From the NCBI RefSeq assembly GCF_033958435.1, contig NC_134142.1:100015001-100079000 (forward strand): a stretch of 64,000 bases of DNA. Direction: 5' to 3'. This stretch comes from Carettochelys insculpta. Taxonomy: Eukaryota; Chordata; Testudines; Carettochelyidae. The notes below the pieces were generated by a model. The model was not told the origin of the DNA and searched no databases. It worked only from the letters and a program-made list of their open reading frames with translations. The position numbers were made by a program, and so were the translations under genes. This document shows, in pieces, positions 23,490 through 35,120 of this stretch (the stretch's first letter is position 1; each line of letters starts with the position of its first letter).

Positions 23490-24125
23490 TAATTGTCCCT
23501 TTGCTGTTTGTGAATGAAAAGTTTCATTCTTTTTTGCAACCCTGTTCACAATGTGATCTATGTCATCATGTGCCTGAAATGCCCTTCTACCACGTATACT
23601 GGTGAAACCAGAAAATCTCTGCACCAAAAGATAAATGGATACCAATCAGACATCAAGAAAGGTAGCATGCAGAAACCAGCAGGAGAGACCTTAAACCACC
23701 TGGACACTCAGTAATGGATTTAAAATTAGCCTTCCTTCTACAAAAAATGCCAAAACCAGACTACAAAGAGAAACAGAAGAGCTACAATTCATTAGCAAAA
23801 CAGACACAATCAAATTAAATCTGAATATGGATTTAGAGTGGTTATCTCATTACAATGACAATTTGCCCTTTCTTGGTATTCACACCTCCTGTAAAGCTGC
23901 TGGGACTGAGTTACATCCACCCTGACTTAACTGGCCTCATTAACACTGGTCTTGTGTTTTACAAGAAACTTCCTTCTTGACATACACATGCATGGGTATG
24001 CATGTGCATTCCTGACTCTGTAATTTCTACTTCAACACACCTGATGAAGTGGGTTTTACCCACAAAAGCTTATGTCCAAATAAATGTGTTAGTCTTTAAG
24101 GTGCCACATGACTCCTCATTACTGT
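23490..24125 (+). mobile_element. Penelope-like element, GIY-YIG remnant plus 3' tail
   Basis: Frame 23514-23714 encodes a decayed GIY-YIG endonuclease: VIYVIMCLKCPSTTYTGETR, then KSLHQKINGYQSDIKKG and ETLNHLDTQ, matching the order of the copy at 40.3-40.7 kb (IYAIMCQQCPTAIYVGQT). The first GIY tyrosine region is kept but the protein ends early. Downstream, 24030-24110 is the tail (cacacctgatgaagtgggtt, acccacaaaagcttatgtcc, tagtctttaaggtgccacat). This links the short dispersed tails to a PLE. Confidence 0.82.
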
Positions 24126-27100
24126 CAATAAAGTAATGCTTTCATGTATCCATCTACTCCATATCATATATGGCAACATCATAATAATCAGAAAAAACAT
24201 AGGCATAAACTACAATAATAAATGGTCAAATTTTGGGCTATGTAATTTCCAAAAAGGACAACTATAAATTTGCCATAATGTACAGTTAAATAAACCAGAC
24301 AAAACATTCCAAAGACTGGAGCAAAAAAGGCTAACTTTCCAGCATCATCAGAAGTAACTTGATTAAAGCAAAGCAGAAAAGTAACTCAGAAAGGTAGTGG
24401 ATTTATGCTATTTTATTTAAGATCAGGGCTATGTTATCTACCATTTAGTTCAAGTTTAGTGAACTAATTAACTTATTTCAACATCTTCAGATAACACAAG
24501 ACCCTACCTGTTGCTTAGCTTTCTGATGAGCTTAATAAAAGAGATAAAGGGGAGATCAGAAAACATATCTAATAGTCCTATTTTATAAATGGGGATGATT
24601 TATTTAATGATACTGTATTATCTTGATGAAGTTGCAAATTATGGGTAACAGAGGATAGAGCTTCAGCTGTACATTTACCGATTTAAATCTCTGCAGGATA
24701 CAATGATGCTGTTTAAAAAAGAAACATCTGTGATGCTAGAGTGGGTGTTGCCGTAATGAACATTTTCTGCTTGTTCCTTCTTCTGACATATCAAGTGATT
24801 ATATAACACTAGCAATACCATATCTTAATTAAACCAACATTAAGAATACACTATAGGGAACAGTCCTGTATTGGGAGTGATAAAGAGTAAGGTTCTGAGA
24901 GAAAGCCTGTTTAAATCAATAAAAGTCTTTCTACTGACTTCAGCCAGCCTTTTATCAGGCCTTGGACGATCCTCTTTGGCTCTAATTTCTACGATTTATG
25001 CCCTTTACCCTAGAGGCACTCATGCAGTGATCGGTAGGGTACAGAAGCTGTAGCATTCCTGTACAAGTATTAATGGAAACTATGCACCGATACAAATAAG
25101 GTTATAGTCCAGCTGTAAACTGCAGTTTATCTGCCATAAGAGTAAAAAATGATTGCCTGAAGAGACACAGATTTAAGCAAAATGCTCAAAATGCAAAATT
25201 AGGCACTTGGATCATGCACCGTAAGTGCGAATAGCAGTCCCATTGTCTTCAATCAAAAGGAATAAGCATGTGTAACGGTAAATCCATCATGATTCTGTGC
25301 TTTTGCATCCTTGATATCTGGGGGGAATCAAACTGTGGGCCACTTGTGGACTGATTCTGGGAAGATTTTCATTTTCAAATGTCAGACAGGCAGTTTTTTG
25401 AGTCAAATTGTCTCCCTCTTCTCACATATTCTATCCCTCCAATCATTAATATGTCCATCGGGCACTAGGTGACAAAATATTTTTATGGCACAAACAGATG
25501 ATTTTCTACCAGAGGTACTGAATATTGTCCTCTTTTCCATCCTAGAATTGCTAACGCTCATATCTCCTACGACTACAACCTGCATTTTTTAAGATCATCA
25601 CTAGTAATGTTTTGCTTCTTCCCATCTCTAATCTGGAAATAATTTTTAAGACACCTTGCCTGCCATATAAAGCATATAGAAATCACATTATAAGGGGAAA
25701 CCCTGGCACAAAACAGAACTGTGAACGGCTACCTGGAATTCAGTGTGAAATAAATTTGTAATTTCTGCTTTTATGATGCAAAATTGGAAGAGAATTTTTT
25801 TCCCCTGGAAATATGATAACCATTCTTGTTTGTATTTTGGGGGTTAGCTTTTTGGTTGGTTGGTTGGTTGGTTTTGTTTTATTTTGTTTGGCTTTCAGGG
25901 GGCTACCTAACCCAAAGAAAGACAGGCTTCTGTCCAGAATGCCATTCAGGATAAGCCAGAGGCTGTTGAATTTCTGAAGCTGGGGGAAAAGAAGCTGGGA
26001 ATACTTGCTGTAGGGATGCAAAGGGGAGTTTGCCAGCAGACCACGGAAGTTCTATGAATCAGAACTGCAAAACCAGGCCACAGTAGAGATGATTCTGGAG
26101 AGGAAGAAGAAAATAGAGAACAACTATCTACAGCACCACTTGGCAATGAAGGAACACGAGGAGATCATGAAGGAAAGAAACAACAGCTACTGAGGGTTGT
26201 GTTTGAGAGAGACTGCAATATTTGCTTACACACCTTGAAGACACGCCCACAGTAGTCAAAATCAGGACTCCAATCACATCATCACTATGCTATCACATTA
26301 TGCAGTCCATGCATAGAAAGATTCTATGTAGTCAGCCTTACTCAAGCCACTCTACCTCCATGCCAGCACAGGGTAATGAGAGCAGGTGAACTAATGATGA
26401 CAATGCCTGCATAACTGATTTACATTTGCACTTTAGTTTTTTAGTTTCACTCATTTCTTTGGTCACTCTTTTGTTGTTTTGGGGTATTATATTTTGCATA
26501 TAGCACCTTTTACACCGCTTTCCAAGTGCACTGTTTCTTGGCCCCAACCTGTTTTACGCTGAAAATCTGTAATAAATGATTTTCTACAATCCTATTGAGT
26601 GTGCTAGACAAAACTTACATGGGAGACAGTCATTTGGAAATAAAACATTTACAGATTTCCAAATTATGCAATTGACCCTAACACTGCAAACCCAGCAATT
26701 ATTAACACTGTTCCTTATCTCACTTTTCAAACTAATCATGAATAAAACATCTCTCCTTCCCAATCAATAATATGAAAATACAAAGCTTCTTTTATTTCCC
26801 TAGCTCTCCTCGGCCTGATCCCTTTTTCAAGATAATTGGTAAGTTACCACTAGAGCAGCAAAATCAACAATCCACTCCTGCCCAAAGTACTCCCTCTTTC
26901 TCTCACATACATTGTGCAGTACATTGCATGCCTCAGGAACATGAACTGAATTATACACATTGTACTCCAGTTTGGAGGGAGCACCATCTTGCATTCAGTC
27001 TATCAAAGGCACATTCCACCACCACCCTACCTTGACTCAGTGTCACTTTCTTCTACTTGATTCTTGCAGATCAAAGCAGAAGATAAGCTGGCTTTGCCAG

Positions 27101-30100
27101 AACAATGAAGAAGACAGAATGCATATTGACATTTCCATTACTGGGTAGGCGAGTATGCCAGATCTGTAGAATAACCTATTATGGTGCACTCTGCCGGTAA
27201 CTGTACCCACGAGCCAACCTCTGTGATTCAACAAGGCCTGCATAACAAGTAAATTCCTTTCCTCACTATATACTCATGAGCATATCTATGCCATTGATGG
27301 TGCCAGCAGAATTCAGGAAGCTGAGAGTGCACTGCCAACATTTACCACCAGTAGACGAAACAAAGTAATTTTTGTCTGGCAAACAAACTGAACATCCGAT
27401 CCGATGCCTAACATGCTGATGCCAAATTGATTAGCCATAGGTCTATAGCATAGTACAGCATAGTAGCATCCTTCAGTCTACATAGACTATGGATCGCGCC
27501 CTTCGTAGTTCCATGTGGGATCATCCTTTGCACCACTGACTGACTGTGACTGTGAAGGCCCACACAAGAGTGACAGTCCTTGCTGCATAACTGGTATCTG
27601 TTACCATCCAGTGATGCTAGAGTACCTCTCCAGGCGCGAGCCTGGTCAATTTTTTGGGACTCTGGGCTGCCCAGATGCCAGTGTTCCCCTCTCGGCTTTA
27701 CTGATATAGTCCAAAGAAGACGATAACCTCTATGTCTGGTACCAGCTCAGCTGCAGGAGTTGCCGGGTCAATGCCAGAAGTTGGCACAGAACCGCCTTAG
27801 GACTCCCCTCTGGATTTTCTGTCAGGGTTTACTCCCTTAGCCTTGCTCCTTCCCAGGATAACCCACAAGGCAGTGGGACATAGTTCTATAACAATCCATG
27901 CTAATCCAGTTGCAGGCTGCAATAACTATCCACTTCTGGGTAATTATGGACCTTCTCGTTGTGTGTCCTTGCACTGAAGGGATGTAGTGAGCACCAGCAA
28001 TACGGTCCTTCTTATAAAAAAGTTCTGGGCCCTTTATCAGTCATTTTTACATAATATAGTCCAGTAGTGTTCAACAAGAATTCAAAGATTGCCACACTTG
28101 TGGTTGTTGTCTTTGCAAATTTGCCACATTATATTATACAAAACTTTATAGGGCCAGGCCCTCCCAGCCCCCCTTTAAATAACTGCCTTCCCCCTTCCCC
28201 AGCCCCAGCTCCCGCAAGATCTCCCCTTATAATTTAATGCCATCCCCAGAGCCACACACCTTCCCCAGCCCCCACATTCTAATTCAATGCCCACTACTCA
28301 CCAGAGCCATTGGAGCAAACATACTGGACACCCCGATATAGTTCAACCACTCAGTGATTGTAGGCTTGGTCTACAACCACAAGTGAGACTGGGGAACTCA
28401 GACATTAAAAATTGCATGAATACTACTCACTCCCCCTATTCTATATGCAGCTTACTCAATACCATAAGAAAACATTGGTGAAGTGTCCTGGATTTTTTTC
28501 CTATTCTTGCCAAAATTAATGTTCAGCTAATGTTTACATTTAACACACCCGCGGTGTCCAATACACTTCCCTTCCACCACATGTGGCAAACAGGAAATTG
28601 TGGTGTGCGAAATGGAGCACCTTCCACTGGCTAAGCGCACACACCACACCACTTGCTGAAACAAGCCAGTAGTGGCAGCAGTAGAGGTGGCCCCTCCTAC
28701 AGCTCAGAGCCACGGGCTCCTGTGGCCCCAGTGGCTGTGTTGTGCATGCAAAGTGGCTCTAACCACAGCTCACTCACACGTGCACCAGAAGCTCTACTTA
28801 GTAATCTTGTAGGGGTGTTACCTAGTTCTGGGGGAGGGTTTTGTGGTGATTTTGAAATTTCTTTTGGATACCACTGCAATACATCATTCCTGGTAGGATC
28901 CTTGGCTTGTGCCTGCTTTGAAAGAAGGCCATGGACAGAAATCTGGAGTAGTACAAGCTGAAACTAATTTATTTAATGAGTGGCCAAGTTCATACCTTTG
29001 CAGGCAGGCTCCCTCGAGGGAACAGGCAAGTTTTTTCCGCAATACACTTCAAAGACATCCATAAAGAAGCACAGATAACTAAGATGTGCCCCAAGAAGCC
29101 CTAGTAATACACAAATGAATAAAGCTCCTGTATAGACGCATAGCAGTGGGGGAAAAAAAAAGCAACAACTTGCTAAATCTAGCTTATTACACCATTGCAA
29201 TTACTCAAATGTACATCATTTAAGTTAATTTTGCAGTGTGAATATGTAACTGACAACAGGGCACCTTGATCCTGGAATTTCTAAAGTTAAGGGCATGAGC
29301 AAGGTGGGGTTTTTTTTTTTGTTTTGTTTTTTCAGTGCTATGCATCCAACAGGAGCTTTATTCATTTAACTTTTGCAGATTAAGCCCTGCATAATTCATT
29401 TCATACCAAGTATTACTGTAAAGACTGTTACAGGAACCACTTATTTCACTAATGAAATGTAGCTATCTCTGAAGATTAACTATTCAAAAGTATAAAGTAA
29501 TACTAAACAGCAACAGGAATTTGGCCAAAACACTGGGGCTAACATATAAATGCCTGAAAAATGTGCCAATACAAGATCCTTCATGCTCCTTTGTATTGGG
29601 GATTTGGTTTAATCTCAAACATGGTATATTGAACAGCACACTGTGCCATGTTAGTGGCCTAATAATGGCATAAAAGAAGAAAGAATGCTATCTATTGAAT
29701 CTCAAACCTAACTTCTTATATCCTATAGTGTTCCACAGCAATTTCCTACCTAGCTAAGTACTCTGACTTTGTACACCAGTATAAGCTACTTAACTTCTTT
29801 TAGGACTGTTCTCTAGCCAAAACACTTTTTTTTCCACTTCTGAGCTCATGTCTTTGTAAAGGCCTGCAATATTTTTCCTCCTGTGCAAATCAGGTTGCAA
29901 GCTTTAAAATATTTCTTCTTTAAGCCAGTACATTTCAATTAAAGACAAAATGTGAAATACCAGCTTTCCAGACTTAATTAATCATAATACACAACTCCAG
30001 ATCAGAAGCTATAATTAAGTCTCAATATCTTCTATTGCTAATAATCACCCAGTTGACAACTGAAACCAGCGAATTCCCCCCAGAGGCATCACAGACCTCA

Positions 30101-31895
30101 TATTTAATTGGAAATTAAACATTTTTCCTAAATGTAAACTGGCCACACTTCTATTCTAATTTAAAATTGAGATTTAAAGAAACTTCTAATGTCAGAGAAA
30201 CATTAATCATAGGGGAAAAAGATTTTGCTTAAAATGCATAAAACTAATGTGTTAGTACCCATTTAGGGAAACCTGTTCATCTTAAATAGATGTTTATCCC
30301 ATCTGAACTTTGGTTTTCTGACATAAATAATTCATAATTGTTTACTTTTCTTGAAATAGGATGACAAATTCATTAAGGTTCTCTGGGATGAAGGAAAGGA
30401 GATTAAGATTTTTACAGAATTAAGACAATATGAAATGAGGACTTTCAGTAGACAGATACTCAAATCACAAAACCCACCAAAATAGCTGGTACTACTTGAT
30501 CTTGTTGTCATTCTTACCCAGTGATGGATTAGTGATGGATGGACTATAAATACCACACTACTCTCTGGAAGAAAACTAACGGGCAAGTGTAATGTGTTAC
30601 TCTTTAGGGACATGCCTTGTAACGCCCATATCCCTCATGTATATATAATTACGATATTGCATATAAAGCATGCCTTGTAAGTCATCAGAAAAAGGTTATG
30701 ATCTGGTGAAAGCAATTTTTCTATCTGAATATGTATATCATTAATGTATATGAAGTTATGAGATTGCATTTTTATGGATATAAGCCATAGCCTTGCCTTA
30801 AGTCTGGAAATCAACCAGATATTAGCTCCCCAGAGCCAACAGCAAGGAAAGCAATCAATGTTTGGATTAGGTGTCAAACAACCATTAACAGCCATCGTCC
30901 AGCAAGGGAACAACAATTCAATGACTCCCCAACGAAGGCCACATCAGAGAAATTGCTCAGCCTCGCTTGAAAACTCAACAATGCCCACAAGAAATGCCTA
31001 GACTTTTGTTCTCCAAGCACATGGAACTGAGGATAGAAAACAGAACATGCTTCACCTTTCTGCTTCAACAGAGTAGACTGGCCCACGTTTAAGGAATAAA
31101 CCTGTATATTAAATATTACACTCTCCAGTAAGGTTTGAAAAACTGCTTTATCCTGTTGTTGCCAAGTATAATAGCACTGAGAGTTTAAACTGTATGCTTA
31201 TACTTTATTTGCTTTGGTAACTATTCATTTTCCCTATCACTTATAATCACTTAACACCTAGGTTTTGTGGTCAAGTAATTAGTTTAACTGTTTACCAGTG
31301 AGTTTGCTTGAAGGGCCTAGTAACCTGCTCAGGTTTGCAAAGGCTGGCATATGTCCAGTTCCATTCATGAAGTGGTGAACCAATTATAAATTTGTACTGC
31401 TTATCTTTAGCAGTGCAAGTCATATTCCTGGAAAAGCGGGGGCAGAGGGAAGAGAATTTGACTAGTTCTTTTCTGTGGGTCATTCATTAGAGCTTCCCAG
31501 AGCAATCTACTTGGGTGTTGGGTTGTTGCGCTGAGTAATCACAGCCACTGGAGGGGTTTGCTGTGTGTCACTAGCAGGATACAGTGAGAAACAGCCCAGG
31601 CTGGAGAGTTAAAGGGACAACTTGGTCCTATAGTCCCAGGCTATACCTCAGAGATCCCATCACAATGGTGAAATGCAGAAAAGATTTCCCTGCTGCTGTC
31701 ATTGTTTCAACTGCTCTGTAAATAAATTAGAGGAACATCAATCCAACTTTTATCAACATCATATACACTTACAAAGAAGAAAGTACATTTACCACTGGAT
31801 TTAACATCTCTTTTGATGAATGCTAATTGAAACAACACTTAGGGACATTCTTTAATATTCATTAAAATAAAAAATAAAAAATGAAGATGCACATC
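24126..31895. other. Long intron stretch, largely unclassified
   Basis: No supportable gene is seen. 25851-25872 is a (ttgg)n run. 27430-27860 looks like an old repeat (a gtctacatagactatgga palindrome near 27477) that I cannot name. 28070-28760 has two hAT-like openings in the same direction (gtgttcaacaagaattc and ggtgtccaatacacttc) around C-rich sequence. 29310-29332 is a T-rich run. The remainder is AT-rich with short chance frames only. Confidence 0.4.
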
Positions 31896-31898
31896 TCA

Positions 31899-32092
31899 CA
31901 GAACTGGAAAGGGACTTTGGGAAGTTATTGAGTCCAGTCTGCTGCCCTCTTGGCAGGACCAAGCACCAACCCATTTTTTGGTTTTTTTTTTAAATCTATT
32001 TGCTCCAGATCCCTAAATGGGCCCATCAACGATTGAACTCAGAACCCTGTGTTTAACAGGCCAATGCTCAAACTACTGAGCTCCCCTTCCCC
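31899..32092 (-). mobile_element. tRNA-derived SINE with CR1-like tail (tortoise Pol III SINE type)
   Basis: On the minus strand the 5' part has an A-box-like agctcagtagtttgagca (32082-32065) and a B-box-like ggttctgagttcaatcg (32046-32030), as in a tRNA. An A-rich linker follows, then a 3' part (cttggtcctgccaagagggc, then gactggactcaat) that resembles the 3' end of CR1. This design, a tRNA head with a CR1 tail, is known from turtle SINEs mobilised by CR1. It supports the turtle assignment and is not a functional tRNA gene. Confidence 0.85.
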
Positions 32093-32325
32093 CACCCTTG
32101 GCTGGTTATGCAGTCAGTTTTACAACACACATTTTCAAATTAATAAACCCGATATGCAGATGAATTTCTCCATCCAGACTGACAAAGGGCAACACTACCT
32201 CTGGAATCATATAACTATGAAAGATAACTATATCATGTTTCCATCTGGGAGACCCAGGTTAAGAAGCAATCTTAACATGCCCTCTGACCTAGGTAATGGA
32301 AAATAAATGCACTGAAACAGTAGTA

Positions 32326-32557
32326 AGGGTGTGTCTACACTAGGAACTAACTTCAAAGTTAGGCGCTACTTCGAAGTAGTCAGCAGAGAGTTCACACATT
32401 TTCCCTTACTTTGAAGCCCTTAATCCATTCCTGGAAATAGAGTAGTGCCCTACTTCGAAGTTTAAGTTTGAAGCAGGGTGTGTGTAGACACTCAACTTCG
32501 AAGTTGTATTTCGAAGTAAGCAACTTTGAAGTTATTTCTGTTGTGTAGACACAGCCT
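32326..32557. mobile_element. 232-bp MITE rich in TTCGAA motifs
   Basis: The inverted ends are agggtgtgtctacac and, from the right, aggctgtgtctacac. Both flanks have TA. The interior repeats acttcgaagt-type palindromes several times. TA flanks suggest a Tc1-mariner family; a 3-bp agt repeat just outside is an alternative. It is non-coding. Confidence 0.7.
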
Positions 32558-32559
32558 TA

Positions 32560-33549
32560 GTGTGCTTCATCTTGCAGTGGAGTGAAGCCAGAGTCCCTGT
32601 TCTATAATGCAATTAGCCAGCTGTTCTGTGAAGCAGTACAGAGCGCACCCTGGTGATAAGTACCAGACTCTGGTCTCTCAGGAGCAAATTCTGGATCATG
32701 ATGTCATTAATCCTGAAGCTACAGAGGAAAGATCGACCACATATGGACCAAAATAATGATCCCAGCCCCTACTTATGTCATACATATTTCCCCTTCTGAT
32801 TTCTGTAAGACAAAAAGAGAAAGTGACAATTGCTCATATTGCTTACTTACAAGTTCCATTTTCCTTATTTTCTTAAGCTTACACAAACAACACTGATCAC
32901 TGCAAGCAGTGGCAGACATTGGTAACCAATTCTGTTTCAATTACCTTAATAATTGGCATTCCAAAATATTGACAATACTACTAACAAACTAAAGACTTTT
33001 CTTGGATCTCTGGGCAAGAAGTGAACAACTGGGTGAAGGAAGCATAGCGTTGGGAAGGGCATACAATGTTAACCAAATACTGATCTGTTTTAAGTCAATA
33101 TATGTGCCTGTTGATCTGCATGGGGGGAAGATTTTCATATCTATGCTTTTGCCTCATACAGTTCATCTTACATCTCCACCCTTTTCTGTACCTCAATACT
33201 GTTGTTTCTAGCCTATCCATCATGTGCATTGTTCCACTTGTTCAGAATAACAACAGAGTAAATTTACATTAAGAACTATACAGTGTTCTACTGGAGGAAC
33301 ACAGTCAACAACATGTCATATAGGATAACACACCACACACCCTACGCCCAAAGTGGTGACATGTGAAGAGCTAAAGTTTGAAAATAAAGTTTGCATAGTA
33401 TAGAATGTGTGTATCCAGCATTCTATTATCCGGAACTCTCAAACAACAGCATTTTAACCATAAGTAAATTTGTGTTACATTTTCCATAAGTATAGTACAG
33501 TGAAAATAAATACAAATAAATACAGCAAATATAGTATAAGTTTACAGCG
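32560..33549. other. Intron stretch without recognised feature
   Basis: Nothing gene-like is seen. 33400-33540 is AT-rich with a short nataaatacaaataaatac-type repetition just before copy 2 of the composite element. Confidence 0.5.
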
Positions 33550-33551
33550 TA

Positions 33552-34779
33552 CACTGATCCCTCGCAATACGAGCACAACTGGTTCCCAAATTTCTGCTCA
33601 TAGGAGAAAACTCATAAGAACGACACTAAATTCCCATTAAAATACATGTAAAAGTCTCTGATTTGTTCCAAGTTCTTGTAACTTGACATAAACCAGTTGA
33701 GTTTAGGTACTTTTCTGATGGATTTGAATAGTTTGGCACCAGAAATAGGATGTAGTGTATGTATGTAGGGCAGGGATTCCCAATCTATGGGTCGGGACCC
33801 AAACATGCGTCCCATTAGATTTGTTAAAGGTCGCCAGATGGGCAGTTCCCAGCTGTGCATGTGGCTGTTAAAGAAGCTATTTGCAGCTTCTTAACACTGC
33901 TGCCTCAGGCAGAAATCTATCAATAGAGATAGCTTCTGGAGATGGCAGCTCCCTCTATCAGTAGGGATAGCAATTACGTTATGCCTAGGTGCTGAAACCT
34001 TAACACTTGAGTTAATTGCTGGGAGCAGGAGGGCTGGAGGAGCCACCCAGGCTAGCAGCCCTGGTGAAGAGGCAGCAGGAGGAGGAGGAATGTCTAAGGC
34101 TGGGGCTCTTGAGGGATGCAAGGGGGGTTTAAGACTTGGGGCAGTTTGGGGTTGCTGGGGGGGTGTAAGCCTGGGGGTAGTTTGGGGCTGCTGGGGGGAG
34201 GTTAAAACCTGACCAAGGGTGAGGTCAACAGGTCAGGGGGGTCTAATACAGTAAACACTCAAGTTACCCAGGGGTTGTTCCTGTAACCCCTGAATAACTC
34301 AAATATTCCTGCAAGGGGCAAGGAACCAAGAACCACCAGGGCTGGTCAGTTTCCTGCCTCCCAGAGTGACAGAAGCTGGGAACCAGTGGCAGGCTGGTTC
34401 CAGTCTCCCCATGGCTTGCGGGGCCAGGAAAATGATCAGCTCATCGCTAGTCAGTTTCATGTTCCTGCCTTGCAGGGGAGGAAACCAGACTAAGGGCCTC
34501 CTCCCTCTCCTCCCCCAGCCTAAGGGCTGTCAGACAGCTGCATGTCTGAGGGAAGGGAGGGAGAAGGTTCCAGCCACAGGGCTGTGGGTATCCCCGCCTG
34601 GGACCCCACAGCTGAAGAGGAGCCAGCCGCAGAGCTGCAGGTCTCCCAGACTCCTGGCCAGGGACCCTGCTCATATAAGGGGGGGAATTTCATTCATATA
34701 GTGAATAAAGGTAGGTATTTTTGTTCCTCGTTTGAGTGAGTACTCATTAGTAAAGTACTTGTTAAACAAGGGATGAGTG
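33552..34779. mobile_element. 1.2-kb composite Tigger-like DNA transposon, copy 2
   Basis: The ends are cactgatccctcgcaatacg and, from the right, cactcatcccttgtttaaca, with TA on both sides (33550-33551 and 34780-34781). It aligns along its length with 14753-15932, including the hAT-like opening near 33772, the G-rich minisatellite (about 34138-34200) and the internal Tigger-type opening near 34250. It has an additional C-rich segment near 34498-34530. The intact TA duplication supports transposition over segmental duplication. Confidence 0.8.
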
Positions 34780-34955
34780 TACAATACTACTGTTGTTGGC
34801 AAATAAAGTAATCTGCATACATTTTTGTTTTCTCAGTATTTAATGTTGTTTTCTTTATTGTTATGCATCACTATGTGTACCTCTCTGTTATCCAGCATAT
34901 TTGAATATCTGGCAAACTCCTGGTCCTGAGACTGCTGTATATGAAAGTTTACTCG

Positions 34956-34957
<2 letters not shown>

Positions 34958-35039
<82 letters not shown>
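34958..35039 (+). repeat. (TG)n microsatellite, about 41 units
   Basis: An uninterrupted alternating TG run. It is followed after about 25 nt by an imperfect CA tract, so the two can pair as a hairpin. The apparent Cys-Val and Thr-His reading frames here are repeat artefacts. Confidence 0.97.
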
Positions 35040-35041
<2 letters not shown>

Positions 35042-35064
35042 CCTGTACATTGTATATATTGTAC

Positions 35065-35120
35065 ATACACACACACTGCATACACACACTGCATACACAC
35101 ACACACACACACACACACAC
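35065..35120 (+). repeat. Imperfect (CA)n tract
   Basis: CA repeats with two internal tgcata interruptions, ending in a clean run of about 13 units. It is complementary to the TG tract just upstream. Confidence 0.93.

Noticed and set aside
32030..32082. Possible tRNA gene from A-box and B-box motifs
   Set aside because: The arms do not form a proper cloverleaf and the unit continues into a CR1-like tail, so it is a SINE head.
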